24,902 bases of DNA, from contig JAEWOP010000128.1 in NCBI GenBank assembly GCA_023399635.1, positions 1-24,902 of the forward strand. Reading direction: 5' to 3'. The translations under genes and the position numbers were made by a program. Source of the DNA: Pseudomonadota bacterium (GTDB lineage: Bacteria > Pseudomonadota > Alphaproteobacteria > Rhizobiales > Rhizobiaceae). Under the pieces are notes generated by a model. It was not told where the DNA came from. It was given only the letters and a program-made list of their open reading frames with translations, and made no database searches. Shown here in pieces: positions 14,963-22,783 of this stretch. The first letter of the stretch is position 1. Each line of letters opens with the position of its first letter.

Positions 14963-16423
14963 ATGACTGAACCAGCCCTTAAACCGGAAGTCGTCGCTGC
15001 GCGCGGCGTTAAAGTCTCCTTCGGTGCGGTCAAAGCACTGGACGGCGCAGACCTCGTTATCCGGCAGGGGGAATGCGTAGGGCTGGTAGGGCATAATGGC
15101 GCAGGTAAGTCCACCATCGTCAACGTCATCAATGGTGGGCTTGCGCCACACGATGGGCAGATCAGCTATGGCGGCAACGACGCGCAAGGGATCACTGCCG
15201 CGCGTGCGAATGGCGTCCGCTGCGTTTTCCAGGAGCTGTCGCTCTGCCCAAACCTTACCATCGCGGAAAATGCCCGCGTGATGCTCAGCGACCTCAAGGG
15301 AGGCGGTTGGCGCAGTCGCGGGCTTGACCTCGTCTCCCGGAGGCTTGCTGACATATTCCCCGGCCATGGCATCAACTGCGAAAGCGTCGTTGAAGACCTG
15401 TCTATTGCCGAACGGCAGATGGTCGAGATTGCGATCAACTTCGCCGCCGTTGCGGAGGCCCCCAAGCTCGTCATCCTGGACGAGCCGACCTCGTCGCTCG
15501 ATGCCGGCCTTGCCGCGCAACTGATGGCCTATGTGCGCCGTTTCGTCGGGGAAGGCGGCTCCGTGCTGCTGATCTCCCACATCCTGGGCGAGATTCTGTC
15601 GACCTGCGACCGCATCGTCGTCATGAAGGACGGGAAGGTCGTTGCTGACCGCCCAGCGGGCGACTTCGATACACGCCGGCTGGTGGAAACCATGGGCAGT
15701 GTCGTTCGTGAACATGGCTGGGAGCGCACGGCCAGGACGAGCAGCGGTGAGCCGGTGCTTTCGCTTCAACTAAATCCGCAAAGCCAGCACCGGCTGCAGG
15801 CATTCGGTGGCGAGATCATAGGTCTCGCGGGCCTTGGAGGGCACGGCCAGACGGAAGCGCTCCTGGAGCTCTACCTTTCTGCGAATGGCAACTGGTGGCC
15901 GACGAGGCAACCGAACATGGCTTTCGTTGCGGGCGATCGTGGCTTGAACGGAACGTTTTCCCTGTGGAGCATCCTGAAGAACCTCAGCATTTCGTCGCTC
16001 AAGGGCATGTCCAGCAACAACATCATCGATCGCAACCGCGAGAACAATGTTGGCGCCGAGTGGCGCAAGCGGATCGAGATCCGTACCCCGGACATGGAAA
16101 ACCCGATCCTTTCGCTTTCAGGCGGCAATCAGCAGAAGGTGCTTTTTGCCAGAGCCTTGGCAACGACTGCGAAGATCGTCCTGATGGACGACCCGATGCG
16201 CGGCGTCGATATCGGCACCAAGCAAGAGGTCTACGAGATCCTGCGTTCCGAGGCCGCCGCCGGGCGCACCTTCATCTGGTATTCCACGGAAATGGACGAG
16301 ATCCGCCTTTGCGACCGTGTCTATGTCTTCCGTGATGGCGAGATCGCGGCGGAACTGACGGGAGAACAGATAACGGAGGCAAATGTGTTGGCTGCATCTT
16401 TCGCCGGAGGTGAAGCGGCATGA
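14963..16423 (+). CDS. Sugar ABC transporter, double ATP-binding protein (RbsA/MglA type)
   Basis: This 486-residue protein has two fused ATPase domains and energises import. In domain 1, Walker A is GHNGAGKST (43-51), the Walker B Asp/Glu are D173-E174 in LVILDEPTSSLD, and the H-loop is H206; the signature is the RbsA-type LSIAERQM. In domain 2 the P-loop is degenerate (GLAGLGGHGQTE, 288-299), the signature LSGGNQQK is intact (385-392), and Walker B reads VLMDDPMRGVD, so the catalytic Glu is Asp410. A degenerate second P-loop is normal for the family; the Glu-to-Asp change is less so. I see no good ribosome site before the ATG at 14963, which lies 32 nt after the terminator stem. Its stop overlaps the first permease (ATGA). 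Confidence 0.92.
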   Translation: MTEPALKPEVVAARGVKVSFGAVKALDGADLVIRQGECVGLVGHNGAGKSTIVNVINGGLAPHDGQISYGGNDAQGITAARANGVRCVFQELSLCPNLTIAENARVMLSDLKGGGWRSRGLDLVSRRLADIFPGHGINCESVVEDLSIAERQMVEIAINFAAVAEAPKLVILDEPTSSLDAGLAAQLMAYVRRFVGEGGSVLLISHILGEILSTCDRIVVMKDGKVVADRPAGDFDTRRLVETMGSVVREHGWERTARTSSGEPVLSLQLNPQSQHRLQAFGGEIIGLAGLGGHGQTEALLELYLSANGNWWPTRQPNMAFVAGDRGLNGTFSLWSILKNLSISSLKGMSSNNIIDRNRENNVGAEWRKRIEIRTPDMENPILSLSGGNQQKVLFARALATTAKIVLMDDPMRGVDIGTKQEVYEILRSEAAAGRTFIWYSTEMDEIRLCDRVYVFRDGEIAAELTGEQITEANVLAASFAGGEAA

Positions 16424-17361
16424 AGCTTTCTTCCGGTACTATCCGCATGATCATTCCTGCCGCCTCTCTGGCAGTTCTCCTTGCTGCCGTCTTCTACATG
16501 CAGCCTCGAGCGATGAGCTATACCGGCCTGAACCTGTTGTTCAACCTGGCCGTTCCGATCGCGCTTGCGACCATCGCCCAGATGTTGATCATCTCGGTGA
16601 ACGACCTCGATCTCTCCATGGGCACCTTCGTCAGCTTCACGGCTTGCGTCACGGCGACCTTCCTGCAGAGCACGCCGGCGCTCGGCGTTCTGATCCTTGT
16701 TGGCGCCATTGCCGTCTATGCAGTCATAGGCGTGCTCATCCATGTGCGCCAACTCCCCTCGATCGTGGTGACGCTCGGCATGAGCTTTGTATGGGGAGGA
16801 GCCGCGGTGCTTCTTCTTCCGTCGCCCGGTGGCGCTGCACCGGATTGGGTGCGGTCGCTGATGACGGCAAAACCCCCTTTCGTGCCGATGGCGATTGTCG
16901 CCAGCGTCATCATCGCCTTGCTGACGCATCTTCTGGTGATGCGATCCTCGCTCGGTGTCCTGATCCGCGGGGTCGGCGGCAATCAGCGGTCGGTGGAGCG
17001 TGCCGGGTGGTCGGTGATCGGCATTCGTGCCGCGACCTATGCGCTGGCAGGTTTCTTCGCCGTTCTTGCGGGCATCGCCTTGGTAGGTCTGACAACCTCC
17101 GCCGACGCTAATATCGCGTTGCGCTACACGCTGCTTTCGATCGCAGGTGTCATCCTGGGCGGGGGTGAATTTGTCGGTGGCCGTGTTTCACCGATCGGCG
17201 CAGTCATGGGGGCCCTGACGCTGACGCTCGCAGGCTCTTTCCTGTCCTTCATGCGCATTTCTCCGGACTGGCAGATTGGGGCGCAGGGCGCGATCCTGAT
17301 CGTGGTGCTTGCCTTGCGCCTGTTCCTCAATCGCCTGGAAAAGCGGGAGAAGAGCCGATGA
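16420..17361 (+). CDS. Sugar ABC transporter, permease 1 (RbsC family)
   Basis: This is a 313-residue inner-membrane permease of the BPD_transp_2 family with about nine or ten helices. The family signature is ISVNDLDLSMGTFVSF (residues 64-79), and the cytoplasmic coupling loop is VLIRGVGGNQRSVERAGW, where most members have GxNxxAAxxSGI; the changed residues (S, V, E, R) suggest divergence from the usual ATPase contact. It starts at 16420 in an ATGA overlap with the ATPase gene and ends in the same kind of overlap with the second permease. Together they would form a heterodimeric channel, unlike the RbsC homodimer. Confidence 0.92.
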   Translation: MKLSSGTIRMIIPAASLAVLLAAVFYMQPRAMSYTGLNLLFNLAVPIALATIAQMLIISVNDLDLSMGTFVSFTACVTATFLQSTPALGVLILVGAIAVYAVIGVLIHVRQLPSIVVTLGMSFVWGGAAVLLLPSPGGAAPDWVRSLMTAKPPFVPMAIVASVIIALLTHLLVMRSSLGVLIRGVGGNQRSVERAGWSVIGIRAATYALAGFFAVLAGIALVGLTTSADANIALRYTLLSIAGVILGGGEFVGGRVSPIGAVMGALTLTLAGSFLSFMRISPDWQIGAQGAILIVVLALRLFLNRLEKREKSR

Positions 17362-18305
17362 AAGCTCTGAGCATGTTCGGCTCCAAGCCGTGGATCTGGT
17401 CATTCGCTGCGACATTCGCCGTTTGGATGGCAACCGTCCTTTTCACTGGCGGTTCGAGCGCGCTTGGACTTACTCAGGCGACGCTGACCTTTGCAGCCTT
17501 CTCCATCATCGTCGGCATCGGGCAGATGTTCGTTATCACGCTTGGACCGGGCAACATCGACTTGTCCGTTCCCGCTACCATGACGCTTTCAGGCACGGTT
17601 GCCCTGAAGGTCATGGAGGTCCAGGACAGCATGATCCTTGTCGGCCTGCTCGTTGCAATCTTTATCGGAGTTGCCGTCGGGATCGGCAATTATGCCCTCA
17701 TCAAGCTTCTGCGCATTCCGCCCATCATTGCGACGCTGTCGATGAGCTTCATCGTGCAGTCCGTTGCGATATGGACGAATAGGGGCCTGCGCATCAGGCC
17801 GCCGGAGGCGCTCGCCAGCTTTTCCACATCCTACACGCTTGGAATTCCGAATGTCGCGCTTGTGGCATTGATCCTTTCCTTGCTCGCCTGGGTGCTGCTG
17901 GAGAAGTCAATCTACGGCCGCTGGATCTCGGCCATCGGGCAGAGCAGCTTTGCGGCTCGGATGGCTGGGATACCCGTGGACGGTACGCGTTTCATCACAT
18001 ACGTGCTTTGCTCTGTGCTTGCCGCGGTCGCCGGCTATTTCCTGGCGAGCTTTTCCGGCGGCGCGGCGCTCAACATGGGCGCCGAATATCTCCTGATGTC
18101 GATTGCCGTGGTGGTGATCGGCGGCACTGCCGTCGCGGGCGGCAACTCCAATGTTCCTGGTATCTGGGGTGCCTCTCTCTTCATGTTCCTCGTCGTCTCG
18201 ATGCTCAACACCTACGGGTTTGGCGCGGGCGTTCGGCTCATCCTGACCGGCCTCATCATCATCGCCGTCATCCTTGCCGCCAGCGGAAGAAAGGCGCCGC
18301 GATGA
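17358..18305 (+). CDS. Sugar ABC transporter, permease 2 (RbsC family)
   Basis: This is a 315-residue permease of the same family, with nine or ten helices and the signature VITLGPGNIDLSVPATMTL (about 56-74). The coupling loop reads AIGQSSFAARMAGIPVDG, closer to the family standard than in permease 1. It overlaps both neighbours by ATGA, so production of the two permeases and the lactonase is tightly coupled. Two non-identical permeases in one operon imply a heterodimeric membrane core. The solute is unknown. Confidence 0.92.
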   Translation: MKALSMFGSKPWIWSFAATFAVWMATVLFTGGSSALGLTQATLTFAAFSIIVGIGQMFVITLGPGNIDLSVPATMTLSGTVALKVMEVQDSMILVGLLVAIFIGVAVGIGNYALIKLLRIPPIIATLSMSFIVQSVAIWTNRGLRIRPPEALASFSTSYTLGIPNVALVALILSLLAWVLLEKSIYGRWISAIGQSSFAARMAGIPVDGTRFITYVLCSVLAAVAGYFLASFSGGAALNMGAEYLLMSIAVVVIGGTAVAGGNSNVPGIWGASLFMFLVVSMLNTYGFGAGVRLILTGLIIIAVILAASGRKAPR

Positions 18306-19258
18306 CAGACGAGGCTCATTTCCATTCTTCCTCACGCAAGGCATCCGACATGTCGCAGTCCTCATCGATCTACGAAATCCATGACGAGCGCTTCCGTCAC
18401 CTGATCGTAGCGAGCGCGGGACTTGAGGAACTATATTCGGACTGCCGTTGGGCGGAAGGGCCGGTCTGGTTCGCCGACACCCAATGCCTGATCTTCAGCG
18501 ATATTCCAAACCAGCGAATGTTGCGCTGGGTGGAAGGCGGCGGCGTGTCAGTGTTCCGTTCGCCCTCCAATTTCACCAACGGTAATACCCGCGATCGCCA
18601 AGGGCGGCTGATATCCTGTGAGCATGGTGGCCGACGCGTGGTACGGACGGAACTGGATGGCACGTCAACTGTCCTGGCAGACAGCTATCAGGGCAAGCGG
18701 CTCAATTCTCCCAATGACGTGGTGGTGCGCTCAGACGGAAGCATCTGGTTCACCGATCCCACCTACGGCATCCTGTCGGATTATGAGGGATTCAGGGCCG
18801 AGCCCGAGCAGGCGACCCACAACGTCTATCGGCTCGATCCCCACACGGGCGTACTGGAGGCGGTCATCACCGATTTCGGGCAGCCCAACGGTTTGGCCTT
18901 CTCACCAGACGAAAGCCTGCTTTACGTCGCGGATGCAGCCTCAAGTCACGACCCCAAGGCGCCAAGGCATATACGTGTGTTCGACGTTTCCCAAGATGGG
19001 CGCGTTATAGGCCACCGCGTGTTCTGCGAGATCGACAACGGCCTTCCGGATGGCTTCCGCGTGGACATTACCGGCAATGTCTGGACAAGTGCGGGTGACG
19101 GTGTTCACTGCTTCTCGCCCGAGGGCACCTTGCTTGGGAAGATCAAGGTCCCGCAAACTGTCGCCAATGTCGCCTTCGGCGGTAGCCGCCGCAACCGTCT
19201 CTTCATCACGGCGACGAAGAGCCTGTATTCGGTTTATCTTGCTGTCAACGGGATCTAG
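18302..19258 (+). CDS. SMP-30/gluconolactonase family sugar lactonase
   Basis: This is a 318-residue six-bladed beta-propeller enzyme that hydrolyses aldonolactones to aldonic acids. The metal and catalytic residues of the family are recognisable: E52 in WAEGPVWF, N138 in NSPNDVVV, N196 in GQPNGLAFSPDE and D250 in PDGFRVD. There is no signal peptide, so it works in the cytoplasm. The ATG at 18302 overlaps the permease stop (ATGA); an internal ATG at 18350 is a weaker alternative. Being last in an importer operon, it suggests that the imported sugar is first oxidised by a dehydrogenase encoded elsewhere and the lactone opened here. Its TAG stop shares CTAG with the stop of the convergent DUF982 gene. 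Confidence 0.93.
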   Translation: MTDEAHFHSSSRKASDMSQSSSIYEIHDERFRHLIVASAGLEELYSDCRWAEGPVWFADTQCLIFSDIPNQRMLRWVEGGGVSVFRSPSNFTNGNTRDRQGRLISCEHGGRRVVRTELDGTSTVLADSYQGKRLNSPNDVVVRSDGSIWFTDPTYGILSDYEGFRAEPEQATHNVYRLDPHTGVLEAVITDFGQPNGLAFSPDESLLYVADAASSHDPKAPRHIRVFDVSQDGRVIGHRVFCEIDNGLPDGFRVDITGNVWTSAGDGVHCFSPEGTLLGKIKVPQTVANVAFGGSRRNRLFITATKSLYSVYLAVNGI

Positions 19259-19527
19259 GCGGCGGCGACGCCGTCCAGCATTCTGGCTTCCAGGCAGGCT
19301 TCAATGAAAGCTGCACGCGCCACTTCAGCGGATGCGCTTTGCTTCAGGACATCTGAGCAGAGCGTCTTGGCCAGACGGTAGTGCGGACCATCCACTGCTG
19401 GCCAGCGGAACTGGAGGTAGTCCAGAGCCTCCTTTGGCCCTCGGATGGTTTCCGGGAAGCCATAGCCGATCTTGACGCGGACGGGAGAGTTCCAGCGGAT
19501 GTCGCTGGTTCGGATCATCATGTTCAT
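19255..19527 (-). CDS. DUF982 domain protein
   Basis: This is a 90-residue soluble protein with the compact DUF982 pattern: WNSPVRVKIGYGFPETIRGP, then EALDYLQFRWP and a C-terminal helical part ending ARAAFIEACLEARML. DUF982 is almost confined to Rhizobiales, often in many copies, and has no known function. The ATG at 19527 is chosen because family similarity begins about ten residues later and AGGG lies 8 nt upstream; extension to 19620 would run through a hairpin region. Its stop interlocks with that of the convergent lactonase gene, and the apparent plus-strand terminator lies upstream of its start, so the importer transcript may run antisense across the whole gene. Confidence 0.85.
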   Translation of the reverse strand: MNMMIRTSDIRWNSPVRVKIGYGFPETIRGPKEALDYLQFRWPAVDGPHYRLAKTLCSDVLKQSASAEVARAAFIEACLEARMLDGVAAA

Positions 19528-19572
19528 TACTGTACCCTGCACTTGGGCAGCTTGACCGGACGATCGCCTCGG

Positions 19573-19598
19573 AAGTTGCGTGCGGGACGCAATTTTTT
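19573..19598 (+). terminator. Plus-strand terminator downstream of the importer operon
   Basis: AAGTTGCGT (19573-19581), loop GCGGG, ACGCAATTT (19587-19595) form a 9-bp stem with one G-U pair, running into T6 at 19593-19598. The T run makes it directional on the plus strand. The nearest upstream plus-strand gene is the lactonase, ending 315 nt earlier, with the antisense DUF982 gene between. Confidence 0.6.
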
Positions 19599-19600
19599 CG

Positions 19601-19639
19601 TGGGTGACGCCGGCGCTCACCTTCCGCTGGCGTCACCCA
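19601..19639. repeat. Long perfect inverted repeat
   Basis: TGGGTGACGCC (19601-19611) and GGCGTCACCCA (19629-19639) are perfect 11-bp arms with a 17-nt spacer. It ends 6 bp from the stop of the flavin split-barrel gene. Neither strand has a T run after it, so it is not a standard intrinsic terminator for that gene; it might be a processing hairpin or a protein site. Confidence 0.6.
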
Positions 19640-19645
19640 GTTGCA

Positions 19646-20125
19646 CTATAGGTTTACTTTCTCGTTCTCGCCCATGTCAGGCTTCGAGCTGGAAATGGCT
19701 GCCGCTGCCATCTTGATGTAGCTGACCACGGTACCGGGGCTATCCCAGTATTCCGCGGACGCCGGTTCAACCTTGAGCACGCGAATGGATGGGTCCTCCG
19801 GGCTGTCCCACCAGGCCTTTGCTGGAACCGACCAGATTTCTCGGATCAGGTCGCGATCGTTGAGGACCTGCGCGGTTCCAGAAACAGAAACGTACTTCTG
19901 TCCCTTGGTGTCTGCGAATGCGAGGCAGACGCTGGGCCAACGTGCAATCTCTTCGTCCTTGTGGCTTGCGACATCTGTGAGAAAGAAGACGGCGTTCTCG
20001 TCCTTCTTTGTGTAAGCGGACATCGGACGCGAGCGGATGTCACGACCGTCCTGCGTGGCCAGCATGCAGAAACCAATTCGTTCAATCAATTCCCAGACCT
20101 TCGCAGCATCATCGTGGTTGGACAT
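19646..20125 (-). CDS. Pyridoxamine 5'-phosphate oxidase-like split-barrel protein (general stress protein 26 type)
   Basis: This is a 159-residue flavin-type split barrel related to pyridoxamine phosphate oxidase but of the general-stress-protein-26 subgroup. Visible family blocks are IGFCMLATQDGRDIRSRPM (17-35, phosphate-binding Arg/Ser), AVFFLTDVASHKDEEI, YVSVSGTAQV, and the subgroup tail WSVPAKAWWDSPEDPSI ... AEYWDSPG. It probably binds FMN or F420-like cofactors; the reaction is unknown. The ATG at 20125 follows AAAGGAG within 13 nt. A very good RpoE2-type promoter lies 28 nt upstream (20153-20177), consistent with stress induction. It is divergent from the GGDEF-EAL gene. Confidence 0.88.
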   Translation of the reverse strand: MSNHDDAAKVWELIERIGFCMLATQDGRDIRSRPMSAYTKKDENAVFFLTDVASHKDEEIARWPSVCLAFADTKGQKYVSVSGTAQVLNDRDLIREIWSVPAKAWWDSPEDPSIRVLKVEPASAEYWDSPGTVVSYIKMAAAAISSSKPDMGENEKVNL

Positions 20126-20152
20126 TTTGATCTCCTTTGTTGAGATCAGAAA

Positions 20153-20177
20153 AACCCCTGCGCGGGCTGTCGGTTCC
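20153..20177 (-). promoter_or_regulatory. Candidate RpoE2/EcfG general-stress promoter for the split-barrel gene
   Basis: On the minus strand GGAAC (20177-20173) is followed by 18 bases and then TT (20154-20153, continuing as TTTT). Spacing and both boxes match the reported rhizobial RpoE2 promoter. It lies 28 nt before the ATG, upstream of a strong AAGGAG ribosome site. Confidence 0.65.
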
Positions 20178-20251
20178 GTTCGTTCGCGGAGGCGCAGTAT
20201 GAACCTATCGTTCAGCAATTCCTGATAGAGATGGAGGCAGGAGAGTGGAGT

Positions 20252-21808
20252 ATGGACGAGTTTCTCAAGAGCCGGGCCGGCAAACAGTTTCTTCTGTCGG
20301 GCGCCATTGCCGTTGTTCTATGGACCGCGGCCGTCAACCTCAGGGAGCAGATCTTTTACGTGTTCGGCGCCATCAGCGGTAGCCGTCAGGATCTCGTCAT
20401 CATCACGGCTGCGGTCGCCGGCCTCGTCAGCTTTGTCTATTCCGTTCTGCGGATCGCGGACCTGCGCTACGAGATGGTCAGGCGGGTGGAGGCGGAGAAA
20501 CGCGCCGACTACATCGCCACCCATGATCATCTGACAAAGTTACCGAACCGATACGCTTTCGATCGTTTTCGCTTGCAGCCCCTGCTGGACGCCGACGCTC
20601 ATGAGGCGCCGCCCTTGTCAGCTACCGTTTATTCCATCGATCTCGACGGGTTCAAGAAGGTGAATGATCTGCTGGGCCACCAGGGTGGGGACGCTCTGCT
20701 GAAGGAAGTCGCCCGGCGGATCTGTGCCCTTGCCGAAATGGGTAGCGTGTTCCGGTTCGGTGGAGATGAATTCATTGCGGTCATGCGCAACATGACGCCC
20801 GAAAAAGAAGAGCGCTTCGCTCAGTTGCTCGTGCAATCCGTGACCCGCCCTGTTCATCTGGGAGACATGACTGCCGGCGTTGGAGCCAGTGTTGGCTATG
20901 CCCGCTTTCCGGAGCACGGGGCAGATCTGGAGGAAGTCTCTCATCTCTCGGACATCGCCCTTTACGAAGCGAAAGCTTCCGGGCCGAACAACCATGTCCT
21001 GTTCCACCGTGACATGCAGCAGAAGGTCAACGCACGAGCCAAGCTGGAACGCGAACTGCGGGAGGCGATCGAGACGGATCTGATCAAGCCGTTTTATCAG
21101 CCGCTTATCAATCTGCGAACCGGCGATGTTTGCGGCTTCGAGGCCCTGGCGCGGTGGAGGCAGGCGGACGGTACTGATGTGCCTCCAAGCGTTTTCATCC
21201 CGGTCGCAGAAGAAACAGGGTTGATCACGCTGCTCTTCCAGCGCGTCCTGCACCAAGCCTGCCAGGATGCCAGACACTGGCGCGACGATGTGGTTCTCTC
21301 TTTCAACGTTTCAGCGGTGCAGATGGAGGATCGGCTACTGTCTGCTCGCATCTTCGACATCCTCGCCAAAACGGGTTTGCCGCCGGAGCGACTGGAGATC
21401 GAAATCACGGAAAATGCTCTCGTGGAAGATCCGGATCTGGCTGCGACGATCATGGAGGAGCTCCACGATGCGGGCATCCAGGTCGCCTTGGATGACTTTG
21501 GAACCGGCTATTCCAGCCTCTCGCAACTCGCTCGCTTCAGGTTCGACAAGATCAAGATCGACAAGAGCTTTGTCGGCAAGTGCGGCAGCGATGACCGGCA
21601 GGCGAAAATCATCCAGGCGATGCTGGGCTTGAGCCGCAATCTGAATGCCAAGACAACGGTGGAAGGGCTGGAGGATCACCAGCAGGTCGCCTACTTCCTC
21701 GCACAAGGCTGCGACATCGGCCAGGGCTACATCTTTGGACGCCCCATGCCGGCACAAGCTACGCTGGCCTACCTTGCGGAACGCGACAAGGTTCTGGCGA
21801 CGGCGTGA
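20252..21808 (+). CDS. Membrane-anchored GGDEF-EAL cyclic-di-GMP enzyme
   Basis: This is a 518-residue protein with two N-terminal membrane helices (about 13-30 and 48-68) separated by a short loop, then GGDEF (about 88-250) and EAL (about 265-505). GGDEF is intact (FGGDEF, 169-174) with metal Asp130 in SIDLDGFK; no RxxD inhibitory site is present at the usual place before it (AEMG instead). EAL is also complete: E297-A-L, N352 (FNVSA), E384 in EITE, D414-D415 (DDFGTGYSS), K436, and E471 in VEGLED. Both synthesis and breakdown of c-di-GMP are therefore possible. The ATG at 20252 follows AGGAG (20239-20243), better than the ATG at 20231. There is no separate sensory domain, so any input may act through the membrane part. 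Confidence 0.93.
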   Translation: MDEFLKSRAGKQFLLSGAIAVVLWTAAVNLREQIFYVFGAISGSRQDLVIITAAVAGLVSFVYSVLRIADLRYEMVRRVEAEKRADYIATHDHLTKLPNRYAFDRFRLQPLLDADAHEAPPLSATVYSIDLDGFKKVNDLLGHQGGDALLKEVARRICALAEMGSVFRFGGDEFIAVMRNMTPEKEERFAQLLVQSVTRPVHLGDMTAGVGASVGYARFPEHGADLEEVSHLSDIALYEAKASGPNNHVLFHRDMQQKVNARAKLERELREAIETDLIKPFYQPLINLRTGDVCGFEALARWRQADGTDVPPSVFIPVAEETGLITLLFQRVLHQACQDARHWRDDVVLSFNVSAVQMEDRLLSARIFDILAKTGLPPERLEIEITENALVEDPDLAATIMEELHDAGIQVALDDFGTGYSSLSQLARFRFDKIKIDKSFVGKCGSDDRQAKIIQAMLGLSRNLNAKTTVEGLEDHQQVAYFLAQGCDIGQGYIFGRPMPAQATLAYLAERDKVLATA

Positions 21809-21920
21809 TCCGTCTTCAAATATCGTTGCGATAGAGCTCTCGGCGACCTAGAACCATGTAAAGGCAGAGCCGCGGCTACCTCTGCTGCTGCTACGCTGCC
21901 GCGATGGATAACGCATCACG

Positions 21921-22742
21921 ATGACTGATACTCCCTATTTCTCTCGGCTCGGCGGACTGCCGGCGCAAACCGAGCTACTATCAAGCAAGTCTGTTTTCAC
22001 CACCGCCTATGCTGTCATCCCGCGCACAGTCATGACGGACATCGTGACCAGTGTATTGCCGCATTGGGAGAAGGCACGCGCCTGGATCATTGCACGACCG
22101 CTGACCGGCTTTTCGGAAACATTTGCACAATACGTGATGGAGGTGGAGGCCGGTGGTGGAAGCCGTCTGCCCGAGCCGGATCGACGCGCACAGGCTGCGC
22201 TGTTCGTGACGGAGGGTGAGATGACCGTGGAACTGGAGGGCAGTGGCCACAACTTGCGAACAGGATCCTTCGCCTATCTCCCCGCCGGGACGGCGTGGAG
22301 CTTGCACAACAACAGCTCAAGCTCCGTCCGTTTTCATTGGATCCGAAAAGCCTTTCAGGCGGTTGAGGGGCTCGAACCGCCACCGGCAATCTTCACTCAC
22401 GAGAGTGATATCGAGATGGTCTCCATGCCTGATACAGAAGGCAAATGGGCGACCACGCGCTTCATCGATCCGGCCGATGTTCGTTACGACATGCACGTCA
22501 ACATCGTCACCTTTGAGCCCGGCGGCACAATTCCTTTCATGGAAACCCATGTGATGGAGCACGGGCTTTACGTGCTCGAAGGCAAAGCTGTCTATCGCCT
22601 CAACAAGGATTGGGTGGAAGTGGAGGCGGGGGACTTCATGTGGCTGCGGGCCTTCTGCCCGCAAGCCTGCTATGCCGGCGGGCCCGGTCGTTTTCGCTAC
22701 CTGCTCTACAACGACGTCAACCGCCACGTTGCGCTCTGGTGA
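21921..22742 (+). CDS. allE: (S)-ureidoglycine aminohydrolase
   Basis: This is a 273-residue bicupin that converts (S)-ureidoglycine, formed from allantoate, into (S)-ureidoglycolate with release of ammonia, in purine breakdown. The N-terminal start PYFSRLGGLPAQTELLSS is typical of the family. The C-terminal cupin has the metal set E208, H210, H214 (METHVMEH) and Q248 (PQACYAGG), matching the Glu-His-His-Gln site of characterised enzymes. The first cupin lacks an equivalent metal site, as usual. The ATG at 21921 has only a weak ribosome site. No other allantoin genes are visible; the neighbours are a c-di-GMP enzyme and the convergent fructose-importer operon. Confidence 0.92.
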   Translation: MTDTPYFSRLGGLPAQTELLSSKSVFTTAYAVIPRTVMTDIVTSVLPHWEKARAWIIARPLTGFSETFAQYVMEVEAGGGSRLPEPDRRAQAALFVTEGEMTVELEGSGHNLRTGSFAYLPAGTAWSLHNNSSSSVRFHWIRKAFQAVEGLEPPPAIFTHESDIEMVSMPDTEGKWATTRFIDPADVRYDMHVNIVTFEPGGTIPFMETHVMEHGLYVLEGKAVYRLNKDWVEVEAGDFMWLRAFCPQACYAGGPGRFRYLLYNDVNRHVALW

Positions 22743-22783
22743 TCAGGGCCTCAGGGCAGGCATCAGCACAACGTCACGTCCGC

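Noticed and set aside
14876..15769. 297-codon minus-strand frame
   Set aside because: Antisense to the double ATPase, which has clear Walker and signature motifs; the frame also runs through the importer terminator.
21864..21885. GCAGAG/CTCTGC hairpin after the GGDEF-EAL gene
   Set aside because: A 6-bp stem with no T run; followed by GCTGCTGCT rather than a U-rich tail.
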